NCBI RefSeq assembly: GCF_003574735.1 | Contig: NZ_QORW01000003.1 | Coordinates: 62,001-126,000 of the forward strand | Reading direction: 5' to 3' | DNA: 64,000 nucleotides | DNA from: Dongia deserti | GTDB taxonomy: Bacteria; Pseudomonadota; Alphaproteobacteria; Dongiales; Dongiaceae | Shown: in pieces, positions 1 to 9,103 of the stretch | Position numbering within the stretch: position 1 is the first letter of the stretch | Layout: the number at the start of each line of letters is the position of its first letter | Position numbers and translations under genes: made by a program | The notes under the pieces: generated by a model | Databases searched by the model: none | What the model saw: the letters and a program-made list of their open reading frames with translations, nothing else | Told to the model about the DNA's origin: nothing

Positions 1-574
1 CCTGACGGTCGACCTGCACGCCGGACAGATCCAGGGCTTCTTCGACATCCCGACCGACAATCTGTTCGCAGCGCCCGTCCTCATCAAGGACATCAAGGAG
101 CGCTTCCACGGCGAGAACAATCTGTGCATGGTGTCACCCGACGTCGGCGGCGTGGTCCGGGCTCGCGCGATGGCCAAGCGCCTGAATGCCGATCTTGCCA
201 TCGTCGACAAGCGGCGCGAGCGCGCCGGCGTCTCCGAGGTCATGAACATCATCGGCGAAGTGAAGGACATGCGTTGCATCCTGGTGGACGACATCGTCGA
301 CAGCGCGGGCACCTTGTGCAATGCGGCCGTCGCGCTCAAGGAAGCGGGTGCGGCCTCGGTCAGCGCCTATGTCACGCACGGCGTGCTGTCGGGCGGTGCG
401 GTTGCGCGCGTCTCGGCCTCGCCCCTGGAATCCCTGGTGATGACCGACTCGATCCAAGGCACCGAAGCGGTGCGGGTCTCGCAGACGGTGCGCCAATTGA
501 CGATCGCGCCCCTGCTGGCCGAGGCGATGGCCCGCGTCAGCGAGGAGCGTTCGGTCTCCAGTCTGTTCGACTGA
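1..574 (+). CDS. prs: Ribose-phosphate pyrophosphokinase, 3' part (5' end outside window)
   Basis: Makes PRPP from ribose 5-phosphate and ATP for nucleotide, histidine and tryptophan synthesis in the cytoplasm. The reading frame is open from base 2 and ends at the TGA at 572-574, giving about 190 C-terminal residues. Visible family features are the segment [15 protein letters not shown], the regulatory-flexible-loop region ending in DKRR, and the PRPP-binding signature [11 protein letters not shown]. The C-terminus SVSSLFD is typical of bacterial Prs. It lies 125 bases upstream of rplY, an order common in alphaproteobacteria. Only the N-terminal third is missing, because the window begins inside the gene. 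Confidence 0.96.
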   Translation, partial: LTVDLHAGQIQGFFDIPTDNLFAAPVLIKDIKERFHGENNLCMVSPDVGGVVRARAMAKRLNADLAIVDKRRERAGVSEVMNIIGEVKDMRCILVDDIVDSAGTLCNAAVALKEAGAASVSAYVTHGVLSGGAVARVSASPLESLVMTDSIQGTEAVRVSQTVRQLTIAPLLAEAMARVSEERSVSSLFD

Positions 575-649
575 AGACGCATTGCCCGGGTGGTTCGCGC
601 CATCCGGTTCAAAATCCGTTCGGCACCCCTGGAGGCCGATCGGTTCCGC

Positions 650-668
650 CGGGCGGATGGTCCGCCCG
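650..668 (+). other. GC-rich hairpin between prs and rplY
   Basis: CGGGCGGA (650-657), loop TGG, TCCGCCCG (661-668): an 8-bp perfect stem in the prs-rplY spacer, ending about 30 bases before the rplY start. No T-run follows, so it is not a standard intrinsic terminator. It could be a processing or attenuation structure in the rplY leader. Confidence 0.4.
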
Positions 669-699
669 CGGAGATGCTGCAGGATGAAAGGAGATAATC

Positions 700-1440
700 A
701 TGCCCGCAGTTGAATCCATTCGCGCGGAGGCTCGCGACCGCGCTGGTAAGGGGGCTGCTCGTGCGACTCGTCGTGCTGGCCGCGTCCCTGCCGTGATCTA
801 TGGCGAGAAGAAGGAGCCGACCTTGATCTCGCTCGATCCTAAGGAACTGGTCAAGCTGGTACACAGGAAGGCGTTCTTTGCGACCCTGCTCGACCTCGAC
901 CTCAGCGGCACCAAGCATCGCGTGCTGCCGCGCGACGTGCATTTCGATCCGGTGACCGACAAGGTCTTGCATGCCGACTTCCAGCGCGTGAGCAAGGAAT
1001 CCAAGATCCGCGTCCACGTGCCGGTGGTGGTGAGGAACGAAGGCGCTTCGCCTGGGCTCAAGCGCGGCGGCGTGCTCAACCTGGTGCGGCACGAGATCGA
1101 ATTCCTGTGCTCGCCCGAGAACATTCCGCAGCAGATCGAGGTGGATGTGACGGGCCTCGAGATCGGCGGCAGCATCCATATCGGCAGTGTCGCACTGCCT
1201 GAGGGTGCCACGCCGACCGTCAAGGAGCGTGACTTCACCGTGGTCACCATCGGTGCCCCGTCCGGCCTCAAGGCCGAGATCGAGGCCGCTGCGGCGGCTG
1301 CCGCTGCGGCGGCGGGCGCTCCGGTTGCGGCTGCTGCACCGGTTGCCGGTGCTGCCGCGGCTGGTGCTCCGGCTGCCGGCGCTGCCCCGGCTGCGGGTGC
1401 CGCTGCTGGCGCCCCGGCAAAGGGTCCGGCGAAGAAGTAA
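700..1440 (+). CDS. rplY: 50S ribosomal protein L25/general stress protein Ctc
   Basis: Binds 5S rRNA in the large ribosomal subunit; long forms are called TL5 or CTC. The 246-residue product has the N-terminal L25 domain (about 1-95, with the GAARATRRAGRVPAVIYG motif) and a C-terminal beta domain (about 96-190). A roughly 55-residue tail of almost only Ala, Pro and Gly follows and ends in KGPAKK. An AAAGGAG ribosome binding site stands 6-12 bases before ATG 700. It is followed by pth with a 26-base gap, the usual rplY-pth pairing. The low-complexity tail makes it longer than most L25/CTC proteins. Confidence 0.96.
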   Translation: MPAVESIRAEARDRAGKGAARATRRAGRVPAVIYGEKKEPTLISLDPKELVKLVHRKAFFATLLDLDLSGTKHRVLPRDVHFDPVTDKVLHADFQRVSKESKIRVHVPVVVRNEGASPGLKRGGVLNLVRHEIEFLCSPENIPQQIEVDVTGLEIGGSIHIGSVALPEGATPTVKERDFTVVTIGAPSGLKAEIEAAAAAAAAAAGAPVAAAAPVAGAAAAGAPAAGAAPAAGAAAGAPAKGPAKK

Positions 1441-1466
1441 CGCGCTCCATCGGTTGGGAGCTGGCG

Positions 1467-2069
1467 ATGCGTCTGATCGTCGGCCTGGGCAATCCGGGCG
1501 CACAGCATTCAGGGCATCGCCACAATGTCGGCTTCATGGCGGCGGGCGCGATCGCTCGCCGCCATGGCTTTTCTCCAGCCCGCGAGAAGTTCCATTCGCT
1601 GGCCGCGGAGGGCACGCTGGCCGGCGACAAGGCTCTGATCCTCTGGCCGCAGACTTACATGAACGACAGCGGCCGCGCGGTGCAGGCGGCGGCGCAGTTC
1701 TACAAGCTCGACCCGGGCGACGTGGTCGTGCTGTATGACGAGATCGATCTGGAGTTCGGAAAGGTCCGCGTCAAGAAGGGCGGCGGCACGGCGGGGCACA
1801 ACGGCATCCGCTCCATCGATGCCCATATCGGCCCCGATTTCTGGCGCATGCGCATCGGCGTCGGCCATCCGGGCATCAAGCATCTCGTGAAGCACTATGT
1901 GCTGCACGATTTCGATGCCGAGGAGAAGCCGGAGGTCGAGAAGATCGTCGGCGCCATCGCCGACAATTTCCCGCTGCTGTTCGAGCGGGGCCACGAGCAT
2001 TTCATGACGAAGGTGGCGCAGGTGATAAACCCGCCACCGCCGAAGCCTCCGCGGCAGGACCAAGAGTAA
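1467..2069 (+). CDS. pth: Peptidyl-tRNA hydrolase
   Basis: Cleaves peptidyl-tRNA released from stalled ribosomes so that the tRNA can be reused. The 200-residue protein carries the N-terminal VGLGNPG motif with Asn9, the catalytic His19 in RHNVGF, the TYMNDSG segment and the YDEIDL segment holding the catalytic Asp. GGGTAGHNGIRS forms part of the tRNA-binding surface. The tail is rich in Pro and charged residues (PPPPKPPRQDQE). It lies between rplY and ychF on the same strand, probably as one transcript. Confidence 0.97.
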   Translation: MRLIVGLGNPGAQHSGHRHNVGFMAAGAIARRHGFSPAREKFHSLAAEGTLAGDKALILWPQTYMNDSGRAVQAAAQFYKLDPGDVVVLYDEIDLEFGKVRVKKGGGTAGHNGIRSIDAHIGPDFWRMRIGVGHPGIKHLVKHYVLHDFDAEEKPEVEKIVGAIADNFPLLFERGHEHFMTKVAQVINPPPPKPPRQDQE

Positions 2070-2087
2070 TCAAGGAATTCGAGAACC

Positions 2088-3191
2088 ATGGGTTTCAATT
2101 GCGGCATCGTCGGGCTGCCTAATGTCGGCAAGTCCACGCTTTTCAACGCCCTCACCTCCACGGCGGCGGCGCAGGCGGCGAACTATCCGTTCTGCACGAT
2201 CGAGCCGAATGTTGGCCGCGTGGCGGTGCCTGATCCGCGGCTCGACAAGCTCACCGCGATCGGCAAGTCGGCCAAGACCATCCCGACGCAGCTGGAGTTC
2301 GTGGACATCGCGGGCCTGGTGCGCGGCGCCAGCAAGGGCGAAGGGCTCGGCAACCAGTTTCTCGCCAACATCCGCGAGGTCGATGCGATCGTGCATGTGC
2401 TGCGCTGCTTCGAGGGCGAGGTCACGCACGTGGAAGGCTCGATCGATCCGATCCGCGATGCCGAGACGGTCGAGACCGAGCTGATGCTGGCTGATCTCGA
2501 GAGCCTCGAGAAGCGCCTCGATGCCGCCGCCAAAAGGGCCAAGGGCGGCGACAAGGAAGCCAAGGCGCTGATGGAGGTGATGGAGCCCGCGCTCAACGCG
2601 CTGCGCGATGGCAAGCCGGCGCGCACGGTGATCGCCAAGCTCTCGCCGGAGCAGAAGCCGCTCTTCAAGCAGCTGGCTTTGCTGACCAGCAAACCCGTGC
2701 TCTACGCCTGCAATGTCGAAGAAAGCGCAGCCGCGACCGGCAACGCTTATTCCAATAAGGTCGAGGAACGCGCCAAAGCCGAAGCCGCGGTGGCAGTGGT
2801 GATCTCCGCCGCGATCGAAGCGGAGGTGGCGCAGCTGCAAGACGAAACGGAGAAGTCCGAGTTCCTGTCACATCTCGGCTTGCACGAGACCGGCCTCGCC
2901 CGCGTGATCCGCGCCGGCTATGCTTTGCTCGACCTCCTCACCTTCTTCACCGTGGGTCCCAAGGAAGCGCGCGCCTGGACCGTGCGCCACGGTGCCAAGG
3001 CGCCGGAAGCGGCCGGCGTCATTCACACCGATTTCGAGCGCGGCTTCATCCGCGCCGAGACCATCGCCTACGAAGATTTCGTCGCGTACGGCGGCGAAGC
3101 CGGCGCCCGCGACGCCGGCAAGCTCCGTTCCGAAGGCAAGGACTACGTCGTGCAGGACGGCGACGTGCTGCACTTTCGATTCAATGTTTGA
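2088..3191 (+). CDS. ychF: Ribosome-associated OBG-family ATPase YchF
   Basis: OBG-family P-loop protein that binds ATP rather than GTP, associates with ribosomes and takes part in stress and redox responses. Over 367 residues: G1 GLPNVGKST near residue 10, G3 in VDIAGLV, a coiled-coil insertion around 120-200, the altered G4 motif NVEE in place of NKxD (which explains the ATP preference), and a C-terminal TGS domain ending VLHFRFNV. Length and all motifs are normal for the family. It starts 18 bases after pth. Confidence 0.97.
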   Translation: MGFNCGIVGLPNVGKSTLFNALTSTAAAQAANYPFCTIEPNVGRVAVPDPRLDKLTAIGKSAKTIPTQLEFVDIAGLVRGASKGEGLGNQFLANIREVDAIVHVLRCFEGEVTHVEGSIDPIRDAETVETELMLADLESLEKRLDAAAKRAKGGDKEAKALMEVMEPALNALRDGKPARTVIAKLSPEQKPLFKQLALLTSKPVLYACNVEESAAATGNAYSNKVEERAKAEAAVAVVISAAIEAEVAQLQDETEKSEFLSHLGLHETGLARVIRAGYALLDLLTFFTVGPKEARAWTVRHGAKAPEAAGVIHTDFERGFIRAETIAYEDFVAYGGEAGARDAGKLRSEGKDYVVQDGDVLHFRFNV

Positions 3192-3255
3192 CGCCTTCTT
3201 GACCGGACGGCTGGGCGGCCCTAGCTGTTGATTGCGGCAACCCGGCAGGTCAGTC

Positions 3256-4053
3256 ATGAAGAACGCCCAATCGCGCGAGCTGGCGCAGCACGAGTCCTTA
3301 CTGGCGCGCATCGCCGATGTTACGCGGCGAGACCCACGCCTCATCGGCCTGTTGGTGGGCGGTTCTCACGTCAGCGGCACGACCGACCGATACTCAGACC
3401 TTGATTGTATTCTAGTCGCGGAAGCGGAGTCGTACGCATCCGTGCTCGAGGACCGACGTGCGATGGCGGACAGGGTAGCTCCCCTGCTCCATGCCTTCAC
3501 GGGTGAGCACGTGGGCGAGCCGCGGCTCATGATCTGCCTGTATGAAACCCCGCCCCTGCATGTCGATTACAAGGTCCTCACGTTGGAGGCGCTCAAGGAG
3601 CGCGTCGAGGACCCGATCGTCGTGTGGGCGCGCGATGACAGCATCCGGGGTCTCTTCGAGCGGTCGGCGCCGCATTGGCCGCGCCAACTGCCAGAATGGT
3701 TCGAGGAGCGGTTCTGGATCTGGGTGCATTATGCCGCGATGAAGGTCGGCCGCGGCGAGATCTTCGAAGGGCTGGATATGTTCGCCTTGCTGCGACGGCG
3801 GGTGTTCGGGCCGCTGCTCGCGGAACGTGCTGGACATAGGCAGTATGAGGTCCGGCACATCGAGCGCCTAGTTCCTGAGGCCATCCCGCTGCTCGCTGCC
3901 TTGACGCCACCTCCGGATCGCGCTGCGTGTGCAACCGCCCTGGTCCGTGCGATGGATGTGTATCTCGATCTCACGCGCACGACGGTACCGAGCAATCGCA
4001 ATCCAGCGGCCGAGATTACGGTGCGTCGCTATCTGGCCGAAGCAATCGTGTGA
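3256..4053 (+). CDS. Nucleotidyltransferase-fold protein, aminoglycoside adenylyltransferase-like
   Basis: The 265-residue product has an N-terminal polymerase-beta-type nucleotidyltransferase motif: LLVGGSHVSGTTDRYSDLDC at about residues 35-54, with the GGS and the paired Asp residues that bind metal. The C-terminal half is helical and resembles streptomycin-type adenylyltransferases, so transfer of AMP to a small molecule is the natural guess; the substrate is unknown. ATG 3256 is preferred over the in-frame TTG at 3232 because GCAGGT precedes it by about 7 bases. It is convergent with the MFS gene, 10 bases away. No resistance phenotype can be inferred. Confidence 0.72.
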   Translation: MKNAQSRELAQHESLLARIADVTRRDPRLIGLLVGGSHVSGTTDRYSDLDCILVAEAESYASVLEDRRAMADRVAPLLHAFTGEHVGEPRLMICLYETPPLHVDYKVLTLEALKERVEDPIVVWARDDSIRGLFERSAPHWPRQLPEWFEERFWIWVHYAAMKVGRGEIFEGLDMFALLRRRVFGPLLAERAGHRQYEVRHIERLVPEAIPLLAALTPPPDRAACATALVRAMDVYLDLTRTTVPSNRNPAAEITVRRYLAEAIV

Positions 4054-4063
4054 CGTAGACGAC

Positions 4064-5287
4064 TTATGCTAGCGCCGGGGTGCGCGATCGCGCCGGCACC
4101 AATCCCGCGATCATCGCCGCAGCCAGAGCGAGCCCGAACGAGCTCGACCACAGCCAAGTATAGCCGCCGGTGAGGTCGAACAGGTAGCCGCCGGCGAAGG
4201 CGCCCAAGGCCGCGCCGATCGCATGGCCGGCGGAGATCAAGCCCATGGCGGTGCCGACCCGCGCTTTGCCGAGGTGGCTGGCGGCGAGGCTGGCAGTCGG
4301 CGGGACCGTCGCGTAGTCGAACACGCCGAACAGGAAGGCGAAGATCCACAGGATCGCCGTCTCCTGGATCAAGAGCGGCAGCATCAGGAAGGTGAGCGAG
4401 CGGAAAAAGTAGATGCTTGCCAATAGCACCGTACGATTCATCCGGTCGGTAAGATAGCCAGCCGCCACCATGCCCAAGGTGTTCACGCCCATCAGGATGC
4501 CGAAGGCGAGCGCGCTTGGCGCCGGCGGAATGCCGCAGAACTGCGCGAAGGGAATGAGGTGCGTCTCCACCACGCCGGTCGAGGTATAGCCGCACAGCAG
4601 GAAGCTCCAGAACAGCCCGTGGAAGGCGGGGCGGCGCAGCAGGTAGCCGACGCGCGTGATGAAGCCTTCGTGCGTGCCCTCGGACGCGGCCCGTGGCACG
4701 GCGCCGGCCGCCGCGTTGCGCAACAGCCACCAGGCGATGATCGCCACAATGAGGCACGCCGCCGCGAGGGCTTCGTAGCCCAGGCGCCAGCCGCCGCCCG
4801 CCAGCACCAGCCCCAGGATGGGCATGAACACGAACTGCCCCGCAGTCGAGCCGGAAGTCGCGATGCCGACCGCGCGTCCCTGCCCCACGTCGAAGCTGCG
4901 CGCGACCGCGCTGCTGACCGCGTGGGTGGCGACCAGCCCGAAGCCGAGCGCGCCCAGAACCGCAAAGCCGATGATGAAGGCCAGCATGGAATGCATGCCG
5001 GCGAGCACGGCCGAGCTCGCACCCACCATCAGGAGGCCGCCGGCTAGGATGATGCGCGGGCCGCTGCGGTCGATCGCATAGCCGACCAGCGGCGCCAGGC
5101 CAGCCATGATGACCAGGGTCGCGGTCATGACGCCCGAGATGCCGGCTTTGGTCCAGCCGAACTCGCGCACCCATTCTTCCATCGCCAGGCTCAGCATGCT
5201 GCGCCCGGAGAAAGCAAGGCTGAGCGCGACGAAGCCAACCGCCACGATCGCCCAGCGCGCGTCCAATCTCGGTACTGCCCGCGTCAT
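4064..5287 (-). CDS. MFS transporter
   Basis: A 407-residue major facilitator with about 12 hydrophobic segments. The cytoplasmic loop between helices 2 and 3 reads YAIDRSGPRI, a variant of the MFS A-motif, and a similar YLTDRMNRT loop occurs in the second half. It resembles the oxalate/formate and monocarboxylate-type carriers. It is divergent from a GcvA-like LysR gene, which probably controls it and perhaps the dipeptidase-like gene beyond. The substrate cannot be told from sequence. Confidence 0.85.
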   Translation of the reverse strand: MTRAVPRLDARWAIVAVGFVALSLAFSGRSMLSLAMEEWVREFGWTKAGISGVMTATLVIMAGLAPLVGYAIDRSGPRIILAGGLLMVGASSAVLAGMHSMLAFIIGFAVLGALGFGLVATHAVSSAVARSFDVGQGRAVGIATSGSTAGQFVFMPILGLVLAGGGWRLGYEALAAACLIVAIIAWWLLRNAAAGAVPRAASEGTHEGFITRVGYLLRRPAFHGLFWSFLLCGYTSTGVVETHLIPFAQFCGIPPAPSALAFGILMGVNTLGMVAAGYLTDRMNRTVLLASIYFFRSLTFLMLPLLIQETAILWIFAFLFGVFDYATVPPTASLAASHLGKARVGTAMGLISAGHAIGAALGAFAGGYLFDLTGGYTWLWSSSFGLALAAAMIAGLVPARSRTPALA

Positions 5288-5403
5288 AGCTTAAGATTTT
5301 CTCCATATGGCCGTTGGCAGGCGTCAGCCCGCTTGATCTGGCACTATCGGCGGCCCATGATCAATCTCAAAGCTCTAACCCATGAGTTTAGTTCTTCTAA
5401 CGT

Positions 5404-6336
5404 ATGAAACGGAACCTGCCGCCGCTCAATGCCTTGCGGGCTTTCGAAGCCAGCGCGCGCTTGTCCAGCATGCAGCGGGCAGCCCACGAGCTCAACGTCA
5501 CGCCGAGCGCCATCAGCCAGCAAGTCCAGAATCTGGAGCAGTGGCTTGGTTTTCCTTTGCTGGAACGCCGCGCGCGGCAGGTGCAGCCGACGGCGCAGGG
5601 CCGCACTTATCTAGCTGCCATCAGCGGCGCCTTTGACCAGATCGCGGCGGCGACGGCGGAATTGTCGGCCGGCGCAATTCCACGCTCCATTTGCATCACC
5701 TGCACGCCGGGCTTTGCCGTCCAATGGCTGGTGCCGCGGCTGCAGCAGTTCCAGGATCTCCATGCGGACATCGACGTGCGGATCGACGCCTCGACCCGGT
5801 TGATCGACCTGCGCGGCGAAGATGTCGATCTTGCCGTGCGGCATGGCACCGGGCGCTATCCGGGGCTGGTGAGCGAAAAGCTGCTGGATGATGATCTCAT
5901 CCCCGTCGCCAGCCCTCGCCTGCTCACTGGGCGCGGCCGCATCAGGAAGCCGGCGGACCTCCTCCACCATCGCCTGCTCCATATCGAGACGCGGGACGAT
6001 TGGCGGCTGTGGTTCGCCGCGCAGGGCATGGAGATCGACTGGCGGCGCGGCCCGCTGCTGATCGACACCGCGATCGGCGTACAGGCGGCCGTCGCCGGCA
6101 AGGGCGTCATCCTGGTTCGCCGCTCGCTTATCGCCGATGAGCTTGCCAGCAACCGGCTGGTTGCCCCGTTGCCGCAGGGCCTTTCGAAAGGTATGGCCTA
6201 CTACCTGGTCTATCCGCCGGAGAATATGGGCCGGCCGGCGGTGCGCGCCTTTCGCGCGTGGCTGCTGGAGGCGGTGGGCGCTGGCTCACTGCCGGAGCCG
6301 ACAGCCAAGCCGCATCTGTTGCAATCACGCGTCTGA
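5404..6336 (+). CDS. LysR-family transcriptional regulator, GcvA-like
   Basis: The 310-residue protein has an N-terminal winged helix (PPLNALRAFEASARLSSMQR, then SAISQQVQNLE) and a substrate-binding domain from about residue 90. The opening and the phrase AVRHGTGRYPGL are characteristic of the GcvA subgroup. It is divergent from the MFS gene (116-base spacer) and 42 bases upstream of the M19 dipeptidase homologue, so both are likely targets. No clear Shine-Dalgarno sequence precedes ATG 5404. The inducer is unknown. Confidence 0.9.
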   Translation: MKRNLPPLNALRAFEASARLSSMQRAAHELNVTPSAISQQVQNLEQWLGFPLLERRARQVQPTAQGRTYLAAISGAFDQIAAATAELSAGAIPRSICITCTPGFAVQWLVPRLQQFQDLHADIDVRIDASTRLIDLRGEDVDLAVRHGTGRYPGLVSEKLLDDDLIPVASPRLLTGRGRIRKPADLLHHRLLHIETRDDWRLWFAAQGMEIDWRRGPLLIDTAIGVQAAVAGKGVILVRRSLIADELASNRLVAPLPQGLSKGMAYYLVYPPENMGRPAVRAFRAWLLEAVGAGSLPEPTAKPHLLQSRV

Positions 6337-6378
6337 TCGCAGACGATCGGCGTCCCCAAGATTGGAGAAGAATGCATC

Positions 6379-7344
6379 ATGCCGACCGCCATCCGCTGGG
6401 ACGCCCATTCCTGCCTGCCGCTGCTCAGCGGCATCGACATGGGCCCGCTGCGCCGGCACAAGAAGGCGGGGTTCGATTTCGTCTCGATCAATGTCGGCAT
6501 GGACATGAACCCTATCGAGCAGGTGATGAAGGCCATCGCCTGGTTCCGGCATTGGCTTGCGCAGCATTCCGATGAATTCGTGCTGGTCGATACCATGGCG
6601 GACGTGAAAGCGGCGAAGGAAGCCGGCAAGCTCGCCGTCGCGTTCGACCTCGAGGGCTCTAAGATGCTGCTCGAGGATGTTGCCATGGTGGAGGTCTATC
6701 GCAATCTCGGCGTCCGGCAGGCACACCTGGTCTATAACCGCAACAACACCGTCGGCGGCGGGTGTCACGATGACGATGACAAGGGCCTGACCGCCTATGG
6801 CCGCGAGGTGGTGCGTGCGGTCAACCGCGCCGGCATCCTGATGGATTGCTCCCACAATGGCGAGCGCACCAGCCTCGACATCATCGAGACGTCCGAGAAG
6901 CCGGTGATCTTCTCCCACGCCAATGCCCGCGCGCTGGTGGATCATCAGCGCAACGTCACCGATCGGCAGATCGACGCCTGCGCCGCGACTGGCGGGGTCA
7001 TCGGTATCAACGGCATCCGCCTGTTCCTCGGCGCCGAGGACAATTTCGCCGAGCCGATGGCCAATCACATCGACTACATGGTGCAACGCGTCGGGCCGGA
7101 CCATGTCGGGATCGGCATCGACATCTCCTTCGACCTCGGCGTCGACGATCATCCGAAGCACGAGGACCGCAGCTACTGGTGGCCCGCCAGCGGCCGCTAC
7201 AATCGCACGCTCGTGGGCGGCGCCGGACCTGAGGTTCTGCCCGAGATCGAGCAGCTCTTGCGCCAGCGCGGCTACGACGACGCGGCGATCGACAACATCT
7301 TCGGGCTCAATTTCGTGCGCGTGGCCGAAACGACCTGGCGTTAG
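6379..7344 (+). CDS. Membrane dipeptidase (peptidase M19) homologue
   Basis: TIM-barrel metallohydrolase related to renal dipeptidase; relatives cleave dipeptides or act on modified amino acids. In the 321-residue protein the metal ligands that can be seen are His10 (DAHSCLP), Glu92 (DLEGSK), His159 (DCSHNG) and His180 (FSHANAR). The usual His-x-Asp pair reads His10-Ser-Cys12, so the first-site Asp is replaced by Cys. There is no signal peptide, so it is probably cytoplasmic. It follows the LysR gene by 42 bases, and its stop overlaps that of the convergent VOC gene. Its partner in function may be the MFS carrier. Confidence 0.85.
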   Translation: MPTAIRWDAHSCLPLLSGIDMGPLRRHKKAGFDFVSINVGMDMNPIEQVMKAIAWFRHWLAQHSDEFVLVDTMADVKAAKEAGKLAVAFDLEGSKMLLEDVAMVEVYRNLGVRQAHLVYNRNNTVGGGCHDDDDKGLTAYGREVVRAVNRAGILMDCSHNGERTSLDIIETSEKPVIFSHANARALVDHQRNVTDRQIDACAATGGVIGINGIRLFLGAEDNFAEPMANHIDYMVQRVGPDHVGIGIDISFDLGVDDHPKHEDRSYWWPASGRYNRTLVGGAGPEVLPEIEQLLRQRGYDDAAIDNIFGLNFVRVAETTWR

Positions 7345-8198
7345 CCTGCGACGAACTCCACGATCGCGCCGTTCGCCTCCGCCGGCGGCACCAGGCAGCC
7401 GCGGGCAATTGCATGGAAGGCGATGCCGGCGTTCTTCAGGTGCGCGACGCATCGCGTCTTGTCGGCAACCAGCAGCTTCATCGCAATGGGGAATGGCAGC
7501 TCGGGCAAGGGCCCGGGCACCACGCCAGGGTAGATCTGCGATAGCGCCTCGGGCTTCGTGAAGCGAATTGCACCGGCGCCGCAGGAAACCGACGTCATCT
7601 GATCCGTGACCTTGATCCGCTCCGGGCCGAAGATCGGCAGGTAGCCGATCGCGGCACCGACCGGATCGGCACAGACCACCGTCACGGAGAGCAGGCGCTG
7701 CGCACCGTTCGCATGCTGCAGCCAGTCGGAGCGACGGACCAGTTCCGGGGAGAGGTGGTGGCAGACGAAGGCGCTGACCTCGGGCGTCGATTCCGGTGGC
7801 AGGAACACCAGACGGAATTCCGGGGTCACGGTGCCGGTGGGAAGCTCGAGATCGCGCTTCAGCTGCTTCGGTCCATCCGGGTTCAGGCCTGCGGCGTCCA
7901 GCGCGTCGCGGCAGGCATTGGCGTCCGACGTCGCGAAGGCGAGACCCAGCAGCCCTTCGCGCTGCTCCAGCAGCTTGTCGAGATTGTTGCTGAACTGGCT
8001 AGGATCGACGATGCCCAGCAGCTCGATATAACCCTCCTCGAGCATTATGCAGTAATTGCCGGTGCCCCAGCCGATGTGACGGCCGCGCGGCGTGACGGTA
8101 AAGCCGAGGCGGGCCCAAGCCGCACGCGCCGCTTCCAGGTCGCGCACGCCGACCAGGGTGTGATCGATGCCGGTGATGCCGCAGGCATCGAGCGCCAT
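7341..8198 (-). CDS. VOC-superfamily (glyoxalase-like) protein
   Basis: A 285-residue protein opening ITGIDHTLVGVRDLEAARA, the hallmark of a glyoxalase/bleomycin-resistance/dioxygenase (VOC) fold. A first module covers about 1-130 and a more divergent second half follows, as in the Glyoxalase_3 (PF13468) family. The enzymatic role is unknown. I chose ATG 8198 over an upstream in-frame start because GGTGGAG sits about 9 bases before it. The gene is convergent with the dipeptidase homologue, overlapping at the stop codons, and stands alone upstream of the bc1 operon. Confidence 0.82.
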   Translation of the reverse strand: MALDACGITGIDHTLVGVRDLEAARAAWARLGFTVTPRGRHIGWGTGNYCIMLEEGYIELLGIVDPSQFSNNLDKLLEQREGLLGLAFATSDANACRDALDAAGLNPDGPKQLKRDLELPTGTVTPEFRLVFLPPESTPEVSAFVCHHLSPELVRRSDWLQHANGAQRLLSVTVVCADPVGAAIGYLPIFGPERIKVTDQMTSVSCGAGAIRFTKPEALSQIYPGVVPGPLPELPFPIAMKLLVADKTRCVAHLKNAGIAFHAIARGCLVPPAEANGAIVEFVAG

Positions 8199-8332
8199 CA
8201 GCAAAGCTCCACCGAAGGAAAACCGCCGCCGAATGTAAGCCACTCGGCGGCGGTCGTCATGCTGCGATGTTTGTTATCCGGAGCGTTTTCCGGCCGATTC
8301 GGCGTAAAAAACGCGACAGATCTTGCCCAGCC

Positions 8333-9103
8333 TCAGTGCACGTTGGCCCAGACGCGCCGTTTGACGGTATAGGCCAGCAGCGTGAAGATCACCAGGAACA
8401 GCACCGCCTTGATGCCGGTCCGGTGCCGCTCTTCCAGATTGCCCTCGGCCGCCCAGGTCAGGAATGCCGCGATGTCCTGCGCCTGCTCATCCACGCTCGT
8501 CTCGCCGTCGGACAGCGGTGGCGGCATGGCGATTTGATGGCCTTCGAAAGCTTCGTTGTAGTACATGCCCTCCGGAACTTCGACATCTGCCGGCGGCTCC
8601 TTATAGCCGGCCATCAGGCTGTAGATGTAATCCGCGCCGTCGTGGCCCAGGAAGCCAGCGCCGGCCCGCGACTTCGCGATTAGCGAAAGATCCGGTGGAT
8701 AGGCGCCGTTATTTGCGGCGCGTGCCGCCTCTTCGTTCGGGAACGGCGCCTTGAAATGGTCCGACGGCCGGCCGGGACGCTCGAACATCTCGCCGGTGTC
8801 ATCGGGGCCGTCCTGCACCTGAACCTCGGCCGCGAACGCCTTCACCTCGTCCTCGGTGTAGCCGATGTCCTGCAGGTCACGATAGGCCAGCAGGTTCATA
8901 GCATGGCAGCCGGCGCAGACGTCCTTGTAGATCACGTGGCCGCGTTGCAGCTGCGCCCGGTCGAACGAGCCGAAGAAGCCCTCGAAGCTCCAGCTCCGGG
9001 TGTGGATCTCCGTGTGGTGAACAGGGTTGGCAGCCACGATGCCGACCGCGGCGGCACCGACGAGAATCGTCACCAGCCCGAGAACAATACGACCCTTGGA
9101 CAT
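8333..9103 (-). CDS. petC: Ubiquinol-cytochrome c reductase, cytochrome c1 subunit
   Basis: Passes electrons from the Rieske centre to soluble cytochrome c in the bc1 complex. The 256-residue protein has an N-terminal hydrophobic signal/anchor (about 5-25), the heme c site CAGCH at 63-67, a methionine ligand region in AMPPPL and a C-terminal membrane anchor (VLFLVIFTLLAY) followed by positive residues. The start ATG at 9101-9103 overlaps the cytochrome b stop as TGATG, so translation is coupled. It is the last gene of the petABC operon. Confidence 0.96.
   Translation of the reverse strand: MSKGRIVLGLVTILVGAAAVGIVAANPVHHTEIHTRSWSFEGFFGSFDRAQLQRGHVIYKDVCAGCHAMNLLAYRDLQDIGYTEDEVKAFAAEVQVQDGPDDTGEMFERPGRPSDHFKAPFPNEEAARAANNGAYPPDLSLIAKSRAGAGFLGHDGADYIYSLMAGYKEPPADVEVPEGMYYNEAFEGHQIAMPPPLSDGETSVDEQAQDIAAFLTWAAEGNLEERHRTGIKAVLFLVIFTLLAYTVKRRVWANVH

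Noticed and set aside
798-1508. Minus-strand frames rich in Ala/Pro/Arg opposite rplY
   Set aside because: They are antisense reflections of the Ala/Pro tail codons, with no ribosome binding site or family features.
5288-5403. LysR box in the MFS/GcvA-like spacer
   Set aside because: The best dyad (CTAA...TTAG around 5375-5391) pairs at only five of eight positions, too weak to list.
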